From: Candidatus Omnitrophota bacterium
GTDB taxonomy: Bacteria > Omnitrophota > Gorgyraeia > Gorgyraeales > Gorgyraeaceae
NCBI GenBank assembly: GCA_003485765.1
Contig: DNHS01000033.1
Location: forward strand, 12,791 to 45,206
Reading direction: 5' to 3'
DNA length: 32,416 nt
A program made the position numbers and the translations under genes. The number at the start of each line of letters is the position of its first letter. Positions within the stretch are counted from its first letter, which is position 1. Shown piece after piece: positions 24,415 to 32,132 of this stretch. The notes under the pieces are model-generated. The model was not told the DNA's origin and made no database searches. It saw only the letters and a program-made list of their open reading frames with translations.

Positions 24415-25376
24415 AGGATATTGTAGGCCAGGACAGGGCAATAAGATTATTGCGCAGTATGATAGAGAAAGATGAGATTGACGGTTCGTATCTTTTTTTT
24501 GGCCCCATGGGTGTTGGAAAGCGGACCTTAAGCATAGAATTTGCCAAAGCCATTAATTGCGAAAAGAAAGGGTTGGATGCGTGCGAAGAATGTATTTCGT
24601 GCGGAAAAATAAAATCTTTGAACCATCCGGATCTCTTTATTATCCAGAAAGAAAAGGAATCCAGTTTCATTAAGATAGATAGAATAAGGGATATAATTTA
24701 TCAGGCGAGCCTGAAACCGTATGAGGCCAGAAAAAAGATTTTTATAATAACTGAAGCGGAGGACATGAATGAAGAATCCCAGAACGCCCTTTTAAAGATT
24801 CTGGAAGAGCCCCGCGAGAACCAGGTATTCATATTGACTACTTCGTGTGTTTCAGGAATTTTGCCGACTGTTGTTTCCAGGTGTAAGGCAGTGAAATTCA
24901 ATCTCTTGAGCCAGTCTCAGATTCAGGAGCTTCTCATTAAAAGGCATGGTTTTAATGAGGGTGAAGCTGTTTTATTTTCGCATATGGCGCTCGGAAGCCA
25001 TGGCAGGGCCGCAGCCTTTAAAGATAAAGATGGGATCAGAGAAAGGGACAGAATGCTGAATGATTTTTTCTTCAGGAAAAGAGCCATATTTAGGGAAGAA
25101 GTTTGTGATGATAAAAAATATTCTGACCTGGAAGAGTCTCTCCAGATGCTTTTATTCTGGTACAGGGATTTACTTGTGGCAAAATTTATAGAAGACAAAG
25201 CTCTTTTTCTGAATGTGGACAGGATGGAGGAGATATTTTCTTATTCTGCCAGGTTTTCCGCAGATAAGCTGGGGAGGGATATATCCAGCGTCATGAATAC
25301 CATGAATTATGTAAGGAGAAATATAAACCCAAAAATGGCGCTTTTCAATATGGCGCTTGAATTAGAAAGGCAATAG
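24405..25376 (+). CDS. holB: DNA polymerase III subunit delta' (HolB-like)
   Basis: Delta' is part of the clamp loader that places the sliding clamp on DNA. The 323-residue protein has an AAA+ fold: DIVGQDRAIRLLRSMI, a P-loop GPMGVGKRTLS in which the usual KT/KS is KR, a four-cysteine zinc module (NCEKKGLDACEECISCGK), NEESQNALLKILEEP and the SRC arginine-finger motif VVSRCKAVKF. DnaX-type proteins are usually longer and keep canonical GKT; the altered P-loop, length, and the tmk-holB-ricT order favour delta'. It starts inside the tmk end and stops two bases before ricT. Confidence 0.9.
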   Translation: MSLKDIVGQDRAIRLLRSMIEKDEIDGSYLFFGPMGVGKRTLSIEFAKAINCEKKGLDACEECISCGKIKSLNHPDLFIIQKEKESSFIKIDRIRDIIYQASLKPYEARKKIFIITEAEDMNEESQNALLKILEEPRENQVFILTTSCVSGILPTVVSRCKAVKFNLLSQSQIQELLIKRHGFNEGEAVLFSHMALGSHGRAAAFKDKDGIRERDRMLNDFFFRKRAIFREEVCDDKKYSDLEESLQMLLFWYRDLLVAKFIEDKALFLNVDRMEEIFSYSARFSADKLGRDISSVMNTMNYVRRNINPKMALFNMALELERQ

Positions 25377-25378
25377 AT

Positions 25379-26164
25379 ATGCACGGGATTATAGAATTGA
25401 GGATAAGGGAATCAGGCAATATAGCCTTGTATGATGCGAATGGCCTGGAAGCCAAGGCAGGCGATTATGTTATAATAGACGCTGAAAGAGGCCAGGATTA
25501 TGCGCAGGTTATGAGTATACCTGAAAAGGTTTCCGATGAAGAGCTTAAGAAACCTTTAAAAAAGATTATACGCGTCGCTACTCAGGAAGATATTAATCAG
25601 ATAATGGGAAATAAGAAACGCACTAAAGACGCGTTCCAGATATGCGTTAAAAAAATACAGGAACGCAAGCTGGATATGAAACTTATCGACGCCGAGTATT
25701 CATTTGATGGTACAAAGCTTATTTTTTATTTTACTTCTGAGGACAGGGTTGATTTCAGGGAGCTGGTAAAAGACCTGGCGCATATCTTCAAAGTCAGAAT
25801 AGAGCTGAAACAAATAGGCGTGAGAGACGAGGCAAGGATGCTTGGAGGATTCGGGCACTGCGGAAGGCCTCTCTGTTGCGCCAGTTTTTTGAAAGGTTTT
25901 GACGCAGTGACTATCAGAATGGCAAAGGAGCAGAATCTGTCTCTGAACCCCACTAAGATTTCCGGCGTATGCGGCAGGCTCATGTGCTGCCTCTCTTATG
26001 AATATGAAAATTATAAAAAATATTTGAAAGGCCTGCCGAGAGAAGGCGAAAAAATAACTTTACCTGAAGGCAAAGGTAAGGTCATAAGCGTAAATGCATT
26101 GAAGCGAAAGGTGACCGTTGAATTAGAAGAAGGAAAACATATAGAGATAGATTATAATAAATGA
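25379..26164 (+). CDS. ricT: PSP1-domain protein, RicT/YaaT-like
   Basis: The 261-residue protein carries a PSP1 C-terminal domain with the conserved cysteine clusters GGFGHCGRPLCCASFL and SGVCGRLMCCLSYEYENYKK. In B. subtilis RicT (YaaT) works with RicA and RicF as an iron-sulfur complex that affects mRNA processing by RNase Y and developmental decisions. Neither RicA (YmcA) nor RicF (YlbF) is in the window, so its partners here are unknown. It follows holB by two bases and overlaps metG by four bases, matching the Bacillus order tmk-holB-yaaT-metS. Confidence 0.9.
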   Translation: MHGIIELRIRESGNIALYDANGLEAKAGDYVIIDAERGQDYAQVMSIPEKVSDEELKKPLKKIIRVATQEDINQIMGNKKRTKDAFQICVKKIQERKLDMKLIDAEYSFDGTKLIFYFTSEDRVDFRELVKDLAHIFKVRIELKQIGVRDEARMLGGFGHCGRPLCCASFLKGFDAVTIRMAKEQNLSLNPTKISGVCGRLMCCLSYEYENYKKYLKGLPREGEKITLPEGKGKVISVNALKRKVTVELEEGKHIEIDYNK

Positions 26165-27699
26165 AAAAATTTTATATTACTACGCCATTATATTATGTGA
26201 ATAGCGCGCCTCACATAGGACATTCTTATACAAACATAGCCTGCGATACTCTTGCAAGATATAAGAGGCTTATGGGCTATGAAGTTTTATTTGTCACAGG
26301 AACTGACGAGCATGGCCAGAAGATAAAAGATGTAGCTGAATCAAAAGCCATGGAGCCAAAGGCATTTGTAGATAGCGTTGCGCCCATATTTAAAGACCTC
26401 TGGAAAAGATTAGATATATCCTATGATGACTTTATTCGCACTACGGAGAAAAGGCACGAAGATGTAGTAAAGGATACCCTTAATATACTTTACAAGAAGG
26501 GGGATCTTTATGAAGGCGAATACAGCGGCTGGTATTGCACGCCATGCGAAAGTTTCTGGACAAAGGCCCAGTTAGTAGATGATCTATGCCCTGACTGTAA
26601 GCGCAAGGTAGAGGAGATAAAAGAAAAGAATTTCTTTTTTAGGCTTTCTAAGTACCAGAACTGGCTTATAGATTATATAAATTCGCATGAAGATTTCATA
26701 AAACCTGCTATAAGAAAAAACGAGATGCTAAGTTTTCTTAAAAACCCTTTGAACGATCTGTGCATATCCAGGCCGGCCTCAAGGCTTTCATGGGGCATTG
26801 ATATCCCGTTCAGCAAAGATCATGTTACATATGTATGGTTTGACGCCCTGATAAATTATATAAGCGTTTGCGGTTATAAAGATAATCCTGAAAAATTTAA
26901 AAAATTCTGGCCGGCTGATATACATATGATAGGTAAAGATATTCTTAGGCCGCATACTGTTTACTGGCCCATAATGCTTCATGCGATAGGCCTGGAGCCG
27001 CCTATGACAGTGTTTGCCCATGGATGGTGGAAGATGGGCGGAGACAAGATGTCCAAGTCAAAAGGCAATGTTGTAGACCCCAGGGACATGGTTTCCAGGT
27101 TCGGCGTGGATGCTTATAGATTCTTCCTTCTAAAAGAGGTGCAGTTTGGCGTAGACGGGTCATTTTCAGAAGAAGCGCTGATCGCTAGAATTAATAGCGA
27201 TCTTGCAAATGACCTGGGCAACCTTTTGCACAGGTCATTGACAATGGTAGAAAAATATTTCGCTGAGTTTGTGCCTGAAAGAAGAGATTTAAAGTATTCC
27301 GACGAGATTACTAAGGCGCTTATTGATAAAGCTTGCGGCCTTGATTCTGAAATCAAAAAGGGCATGGATAGTATAGATTTCAGCTATGGCCTAAACAGCA
27401 TATGGGATCTAATAAATATGGCAAATAAATTCATAGAGCAGAAAGCGCCGTGGAAACTAGCAAAGGGGAATAAGCAGGATGATTTAAAAGATATGATGTA
27501 TGACCTTTGCGAAATCTTGAGGATGGTGTCAATAGCATTGATGCCGTTCATGCCGGATACATCAGTTAAAATGGCTGGGCAACTTGGACTTGGGGATATA
27601 GAGAAAAGAAGTTTCAGCGATTTAAAATGGGGTTTATTGAAACCAGGCACGAAGATTAACAAGGGAACGCCTTTATTCCCTAGGATAGAGGTTAATTAA
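26161..27699 (+). CDS. metG: Methionyl-tRNA synthetase
   Basis: MetRS charges tRNA-Met for initiation and elongation. The 512-residue protein has YYVNSAPHIGHSYTN (HIGH class I motif), a zinc knuckle region with YCTPCESF and LCPDCKRK, GKDILRPHTVYWP, KMSKSKGNV, and an anticodon-binding helical domain after residue 360. It lacks the C-terminal Trbp111-like tRNA-binding domain found in many MetRS, which is common in shorter forms. It begins with an ATGA overlap with ricT. Structured repeat copy 3 starts five bases after the stop. Confidence 0.96.
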   Translation: MKKFYITTPLYYVNSAPHIGHSYTNIACDTLARYKRLMGYEVLFVTGTDEHGQKIKDVAESKAMEPKAFVDSVAPIFKDLWKRLDISYDDFIRTTEKRHEDVVKDTLNILYKKGDLYEGEYSGWYCTPCESFWTKAQLVDDLCPDCKRKVEEIKEKNFFFRLSKYQNWLIDYINSHEDFIKPAIRKNEMLSFLKNPLNDLCISRPASRLSWGIDIPFSKDHVTYVWFDALINYISVCGYKDNPEKFKKFWPADIHMIGKDILRPHTVYWPIMLHAIGLEPPMTVFAHGWWKMGGDKMSKSKGNVVDPRDMVSRFGVDAYRFFLLKEVQFGVDGSFSEEALIARINSDLANDLGNLLHRSLTMVEKYFAEFVPERRDLKYSDEITKALIDKACGLDSEIKKGMDSIDFSYGLNSIWDLINMANKFIEQKAPWKLAKGNKQDDLKDMMYDLCEILRMVSIALMPFMPDTSVKMAGQLGLGDIEKRSFSDLKWGLLKPGTKINKGTPLFPRIEVN

Positions 27700-27703
27700 T
27701 AAA

Positions 27704-28009
27704 GTTTTCCAGACCAGTGAGTTGAGAGGCCTCTTTGACACGAGCGGGCACGGTGTCTGCTGAGCCAGGCTGAGGCCGTTCGGCACGAAATAGTTTTGCC
27801 GTCCGCTACGGTTTACAGCTTGTTTCTCTGTCGACTATCGCTTTGTCACTCGAACGAAACTCGCTGTAAATCCTTGCGGACAGCTGCCAAAACTTTTCTA
27901 ATGTGCCTCAGGTCTCAGCCTGGCTCAGCAGACGAGCGAGGGTCAAAACGGAGCAAAATTTTCACGCTGGGAAAATTTTGCGTCCTTTCAACTCACTGGT
28001 CTGGAAAAC
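27704..28009 (-). repeat. Structured hairpin repeat, copy 3, inverted and nested in an outer palindrome
   Basis: The 330-base metG-nifS gap is filled by nested inverted repeats. The outermost arms (27704-27725 and 27988-28009) are 22 perfectly complementary bases. Inside, TTTGAC/GTCAAA (27734/27942) pair, then arms 27755-27777 and 27911-27933 match over 23 bases with one G-to-A difference, and they enclose the conserved core in reverse orientation (27778-27910). By hand alignment this core differs from copy 1 at 8 of 133 positions, mostly around the apical stem. A separate perfect hairpin lies at 27953. The outer arm shares TCCAGACCAG with the arm of copy 1. Confidence 0.88.
27953..27981. repeat. 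Perfect 11-bp hairpin inside composite copy 3
   Basis: GCAAAATTTTC (27953-27963) and GAAAATTTTGC (27971-27981) are exact complements around the 7-base loop ACGCTGG. It has no counterpart in copies 1 and 2 and lies only on the right side of the composite. Confidence 0.8.
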
Positions 28010-28029
28010 ATAAAAAGGAGTTATAGTGT

Positions 28030-29187
28030 ATGAGACAAATATACTTAGACCACAATGCCACAACACCTGTTCGCAAAGAAGTATTGGAAGCAATGATGCC
28101 GTATTTTACGCAAGATTATGGAAATGCTTCAAGCGTGTATTCCATGGGCCAGAAAGCGAGACAGGCAATAGATGAGGCAAGAGAAGTGATAGGGAATGCG
28201 CTAGGCACAGAGGCCGCTGATATTATATTTACTTCGGGCGGCACAGAGGCGAATAATTTTGCCATAAAAGGCATTGCAATGGCGAATCTAAATAGGGGAA
28301 GGCATGTAATAACATCCAGCATAGAGCATATGGCAGTTTTAGAGCCATGCAGATTCATAGAAAAAGAATTAGGTTTCGATGTCACGTATCTCCCTGTAGA
28401 TAAGTATGGCATAGTGGATCTTGATAAATTAAAAGACGCTATAAGAAAGGACACAATTCTTATATCTATTATGTTTGCAAATAATGAGACGGGCGTTATG
28501 CAGCCTATAAAAGAAATCGCCAAGATAGCGGCCGAAAATAAAATATATTTCCATACAGATAGCGTGCAGGCCCTGGGTAAATTGCCGATAGATGTGGAAG
28601 AACTTGGAATTGACCTTTGTTCTTTTTCAGGCCATAAGGTTTATGGGCCAAAAGGTATAGGCGCAATGTATCTTAGAAAAGGCGTGAAGATAACTCCTTT
28701 TCAACACGGCGGACACCACGAAAGAAATAAAAGGGCAGGCACAGAGAATGTCCCTGGCATTGTTGGTTTCGCAAAAGCTGTTGAGATAGCTAAGATGGAT
28801 ATGAAAAAGAATGACGCTTATTTGAAAAAGCTTACAAAAAAAATGTGGGAAGGCCTGAATAAAAGTTTAAAAGAGATATATCTCAATGGACATCCTGAGA
28901 ACCGGCTTTCAAACACATTGAATATTAGTTTCAGGTATATAGAAGGCGAATCAATGGTGTTGAATTTTGATATGAAAGGAATATCTGCTTCAACCGGCTC
29001 TGCCTGCACTTCGGGATCTCTTGACCCGTCGCATGTGTTACAAGCAATGGGTGTTTCTCCTGATATGGCCCAGGCATCTGTGAGATTTTCTTTTGGTTAC
29101 GAGAACCGAGAAGAGGATGTAGATTATTGCCTGGCTGAAATCCCGCCTATAGTAGAAAAACTTAGAAAAATGTCCCCTCTATGTTGA
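28030..29187 (+). CDS. Cysteine desulfurase, NifS/IscS family
   Basis: This PLP enzyme takes sulfur from cysteine for iron-sulfur clusters or tRNA thiolation. The 385-residue protein begins IYLDHNATTPVRKEV, binds PLP through K203 in SFSGHKVYGPKG, has RAGTENVPGIVGFAKA, and carries the catalytic C326 in STGSACTSGSLDPSHVL, which identifies group I (NifS/IscS). Which of NifS, IscS or a tRNA-specific form it is cannot be told: no IscU, NifU or MnmA gene is adjacent. AAGGAG (28014-28019) lies ten bases upstream, just outside the structured repeat. The stop overlaps the tatD start. Confidence 0.92.
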   Translation: MRQIYLDHNATTPVRKEVLEAMMPYFTQDYGNASSVYSMGQKARQAIDEAREVIGNALGTEAADIIFTSGGTEANNFAIKGIAMANLNRGRHVITSSIEHMAVLEPCRFIEKELGFDVTYLPVDKYGIVDLDKLKDAIRKDTILISIMFANNETGVMQPIKEIAKIAAENKIYFHTDSVQALGKLPIDVEELGIDLCSFSGHKVYGPKGIGAMYLRKGVKITPFQHGGHHERNKRAGTENVPGIVGFAKAVEIAKMDMKKNDAYLKKLTKKMWEGLNKSLKEIYLNGHPENRLSNTLNISFRYIEGESMVLNFDMKGISASTGSACTSGSLDPSHVLQAMGVSPDMAQASVRFSFGYENREEDVDYCLAEIPPIVEKLRKMSPLC

Positions 29188-29954
29188 TAGATACGCATTG
29201 CCACCTGGACTTTAAGGATTTTAAAGATGATATGGACGTTGTTTTAAAACGTTCCAGGGATAGCGGCATAAGGTTTATCATAAATGTCGGTTCCAGTATG
29301 GAAGGAACAGCCCTGTCTATAAGGATTGCGGGAGAGAATGATTTTATTTATGCGGCTATAGGCATTCATCCCCATGAAGCTGACAGCGTAACCGAAAATG
29401 ATATTAAACTTTTCGCAGAGTTTCTTAATAAGCCGAAAGTTGTGGCAATAGGCGAGATCGGGCTTGATTATTATAAAAATATTTCATCTCGCGAGAATCA
29501 GAAGAAATTATTCATCAGGCTTCTTGAAACTGCAAAGCCCGCAAATCTTCCTTTAATAATACATAATCGCGATGCTCATATAGATATTATTGATATTTTA
29601 AAAGATATCATCGGTAGTTCAGTCAGCGGAGTAATACACTGTTTTTCAGGAGATGAAAAATTTCTAAAAATATGTTTAGATATGGGATTCTTTATATCTT
29701 TCACCTGTAATATTACTTATAAAAATGCTGATAAGCTCAGGGAAATTGTAAAACTGGTTCCCATGGACAGGCTTCTTATTGAGACAGATGCGCCGTTTTT
29801 AGCCCCTCAGGATTTCAGAGGAAAGCGTAATGAGCCTATGCATGTCAGGTATATTGCAGAAGAGGTTGCTAGAATAAAGGGTTTGAGTTTTGAAGAAGTG
29901 GCAAAGATAACCACAGACAATGCAATCAGGCTTTTTAGGTTACCAAAATGTTAA
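29181..29954 (+). CDS. tatD: TatD-family metal-dependent deoxyribonuclease
   Basis: TatD-like hydrolases are TIM-barrel nucleases with a two-metal site. The 257-residue protein has the ligands in LIDTHCHLDF (H6, H8), the glutamate in AIGEIGLDYY, and histidines in LPLIIHNRDAH and VIHCFSGD, ending with LLIETDAPFLAPQ, where the aspartate is a metal ligand. It overlaps nifS by seven bases and the next gene by seven. In B. subtilis a tatD homologue (yabD) follows metS, so the position is conserved apart from the inserted nifS. Confidence 0.93.
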   Translation: MLIDTHCHLDFKDFKDDMDVVLKRSRDSGIRFIINVGSSMEGTALSIRIAGENDFIYAAIGIHPHEADSVTENDIKLFAEFLNKPKVVAIGEIGLDYYKNISSRENQKKLFIRLLETAKPANLPLIIHNRDAHIDIIDILKDIIGSSVSGVIHCFSGDEKFLKICLDMGFFISFTCNITYKNADKLREIVKLVPMDRLLIETDAPFLAPQDFRGKRNEPMHVRYIAEEVARIKGLSFEEVAKITTDNAIRLFRLPKC

Positions 29955-30973
29955 AGTTTATTAAAAGAGAACGAATATATATCTGGATGGTTATTTTTAT
30001 AATTGGGATTAATTTGCTCAGCTTGGGGCATATGCGTGCAAAAGATCTCTTGGATAAAAAGAGCATTTCATCAATGACCTTTAAGGACATGGGCGTTACA
30101 GAAGAAAAGGCCAAGTTATTTTTTGAATCAAAAAAACCAAGCGCAATATTTTTCAGATATAGCATTTTTGCAGGATTTTTTATGCTTATGGCAGGCATTG
30201 TGATGAATATTTCTTTCATTTTCGGCAAGAAAAAAATACTACCTGATAAAATCCCAGAAAAAAAATCCGTATCATGGGATATCATGGATATAGCCAGGGT
30301 TGCTATTATAGTGATATTTTCAGGATATATATTGGGCGCAGCAGGCTCTCTTATTTTGAAACCGCCTCATTTTAATATGGATGTTAACCTGCGTACGATG
30401 CTTGGCACATTTTTTATAGATATAATTGCAGGGGCTGTGATATTGTATTTTGCCTTAGTAAAATACGGAGAAAAGCTATCCAGTCTCGGGATTGCGTTCG
30501 AGAGTTTTTATAAAAATGTTTTATCCGGCATTGCCGCGTATATATTCATAATGCCTATTTTAATCTTAGTTCTTATAGTATCTATGTTGTTTCTGGATGC
30601 AATAGGCTATAAACCTCCAACGCAGCCTGTATTTGATATGTTTTTTGAAGAGAAAAGAAGTAGTGTGATTTTGTTTTTGACAATATTTGTTTCTATATTG
30701 GGGCCTATAATAGAAGAGATATTTTTTAGAGGATTTTTATATAGCGCTGTAAAAAAGCGCTTTGGAGCGCTTCTCGGAGTGTTATTGAGCGGCGCTTTAT
30801 TCAGCATGCTGCATACTAATATTGCAGGTTTTCTCCCGATAATGATACTGGGTGTTTTAATGGCATTTTTGTACGAAATAACAGGCTCGCTTATCGCATC
30901 TGTGTCTGTTCATATATTGCATAATTCAATCATAGTAGGTTTTGTATTCTTTATAAAGGAGTTACTCCGCTAA
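29948..30973 (+). CDS. CPBP-family intramembrane metalloprotease
   Basis: The 341-residue protein has about eight membrane helices and a C-terminal CPBP (CAAX protease and bacteriocin-processing, Abi) domain. The active-site motif is GPIIEEIFFRGFLYSAVKKRFG (read as EE-x3-R within IIEEIFFRGF), followed by the second histidine site LFSMLHTN and the third, VSVHILHNSIIVG. Substrate is unknown: relatives process prenylated proteins, bacteriocins or membrane regulators. The N-terminal half (two helices and a linker around residues 30-95) is not part of the family domain. The start overlaps tatD by seven bases, and the stop codon TAA (30971-30973) touches a palindromic repeat. Confidence 0.85.
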   Translation: MLKFIKRERIYIWMVIFIIGINLLSLGHMRAKDLLDKKSISSMTFKDMGVTEEKAKLFFESKKPSAIFFRYSIFAGFFMLMAGIVMNISFIFGKKKILPDKIPEKKSVSWDIMDIARVAIIVIFSGYILGAAGSLILKPPHFNMDVNLRTMLGTFFIDIIAGAVILYFALVKYGEKLSSLGIAFESFYKNVLSGIAAYIFIMPILILVLIVSMLFLDAIGYKPPTQPVFDMFFEEKRSSVILFLTIFVSILGPIIEEIFFRGFLYSAVKKRFGALLGVLLSGALFSMLHTNIAGFLPIMILGVLMAFLYEITGSLIASVSVHILHNSIIVGFVFFIKELLR

Positions 30974-31012
30974 CAACTTTACATTTTGACATTGTCGATT
31001 TGTAAAGTTGTT
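30972..31012. repeat. Palindromic repeat, ACTTTACA family, copy C
   Basis: Arms AACAACTTTACA (30972-30983) and TGTAAAGTTGTT (31001-31012) are exact complements. The loop holds GAC-ATT-GTC in place of the GTGCC-A-GGCAC of the other two copies. It overlaps the stop of the CPBP gene and reaches to within 16 bases of the next start. Confidence 0.8.
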
Positions 31013-31028
31013 TGGGCTTGATAAAGAG

Positions 31029-32132
31029 ATGAAGACAAAAGTAGCTATTGTAAAATGCAGGGATTACGAGAGAATTAGAGTCGAGCAGGCTGTAAAAAAA
31101 GCTTTAGATCTTTTAGGAGGGATGGATACTTTTATAAAGAGAGGCGAAAAAGTACTCATTAAGCCTAATATGCTTTCAGTCCGCATGCCTGAAGATGGGG
31201 TCTGCACACATCTCGAGGTAATAAGAGCTGTTGTTAAATCAGTCAGGGATTGCGGGGCTTTGCCTTTTATAGGCGATAACCCAGGCGGTTCACTTAGCCC
31301 TGCCAAAGCATACGAAGGCTCTGGCCTTATGTCTCTTGCAAAGGAAGTTGGGGTAGAGCTAAAAGAGGCAAGGGGTATAAAAGTGGTTAATGGGATTCCG
31401 ATTGCGAGTTATTTTTTTGAGTGCGATAAAATTATAAATTTGCCAAAGATGAAAACCCACTGTCTGATGGGACTTACAGGAGCCATTAAGAACATGTATG
31501 GCGCTGTGACAGGACTTCATAAAAGTGAGCTTCATAAAAAATTTCCTAGTCCAGAGGAATTTGCAAAGGTTTTAATAGATACCTTTGAAATAGTAAAACC
31601 TAACCTTGTTTTAATGGACGGTATAATTGGCATGGATCAGGATGGCCCTTCTTCAGGAAGAGCAAGAAATCTAGGCCTTTTAATAGCAGGGGAAGATAGC
31701 GTAGCTATTGATGCTGTCTTTGCAGAGTTAATAGGCATAAAGCCTCTTAGCGTGATTACGACAAGAGAAGCTTATATGAGAAAACTTGGAGAAGCGGATT
31801 TAGAAAATATTGAAATATTAGGAGAAAGCGTAAAAGAGAGTTTAATAAATAATTTTGAAGTTCCCGGAAAATATAAATTAATATCCATCCTTGGGCCTTG
31901 CGCTAAATTTGCAGCAAGATTTGTAAAATTTGGGCCTCATATAGATAAAGGGCTCTGCAAAAAATGCATGATATGCCAAGACAGCTGTCCAGTTTTAGCT
32001 ATAACTATAAATCCCAAGAACTCAACCATAGATTTGAAAAAATGCATCAAGTGCATGTGCTGTCATGAGGTTTGTCCGCATAAGGCAGTAGAATTGAAGC
32101 GTAATTTTTTAGCAAGACTTCTTAAATTATGA
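31029..32132 (+). CDS. DUF362-domain protein with C-terminal 2x[4Fe-4S] ferredoxin domain
   Basis: The 367-residue protein has an N-terminal DUF362 domain (about 1-290, with VLIKPNMLSVRMPEDGVCTH, GDNPGG, INLPKMKTHCLMGLTGAIKN and MDGIIGMDQDGPSSGRARN) and a C-terminal bacterial-type ferredoxin domain with two cluster motifs: CKKCMICQDSCPV and CIKCMCCHEVCPH. Family members are presumed iron-sulfur redox proteins with no agreed reaction. I start at ATG 31029 because MKTKVAIVKCRDY matches the usual N-terminus; TTG at 31008 lies within the palindromic repeat and would add seven residues. The end overlaps mtnA by four bases. Confidence 0.85.
   Translation: MKTKVAIVKCRDYERIRVEQAVKKALDLLGGMDTFIKRGEKVLIKPNMLSVRMPEDGVCTHLEVIRAVVKSVRDCGALPFIGDNPGGSLSPAKAYEGSGLMSLAKEVGVELKEARGIKVVNGIPIASYFFECDKIINLPKMKTHCLMGLTGAIKNMYGAVTGLHKSELHKKFPSPEEFAKVLIDTFEIVKPNLVLMDGIIGMDQDGPSSGRARNLGLLIAGEDSVAIDAVFAELIGIKPLSVITTREAYMRKLGEADLENIEILGESVKESLINNFEVPGKYKLISILGPCAKFAARFVKFGPHIDKGLCKKCMICQDSCPVLAITINPKNSTIDLKKCIKCMCCHEVCPHKAVELKRNFLARLLKL

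Noticed and set aside
27796..28026. Open reading frame of 76 codons on the + strand in the metG-nifS gap
   Set aside because: It lies wholly in structured repeat copy 3, has no ribosome site, and reads as antisense of the hairpin core. The same peptide appears from the other copies.
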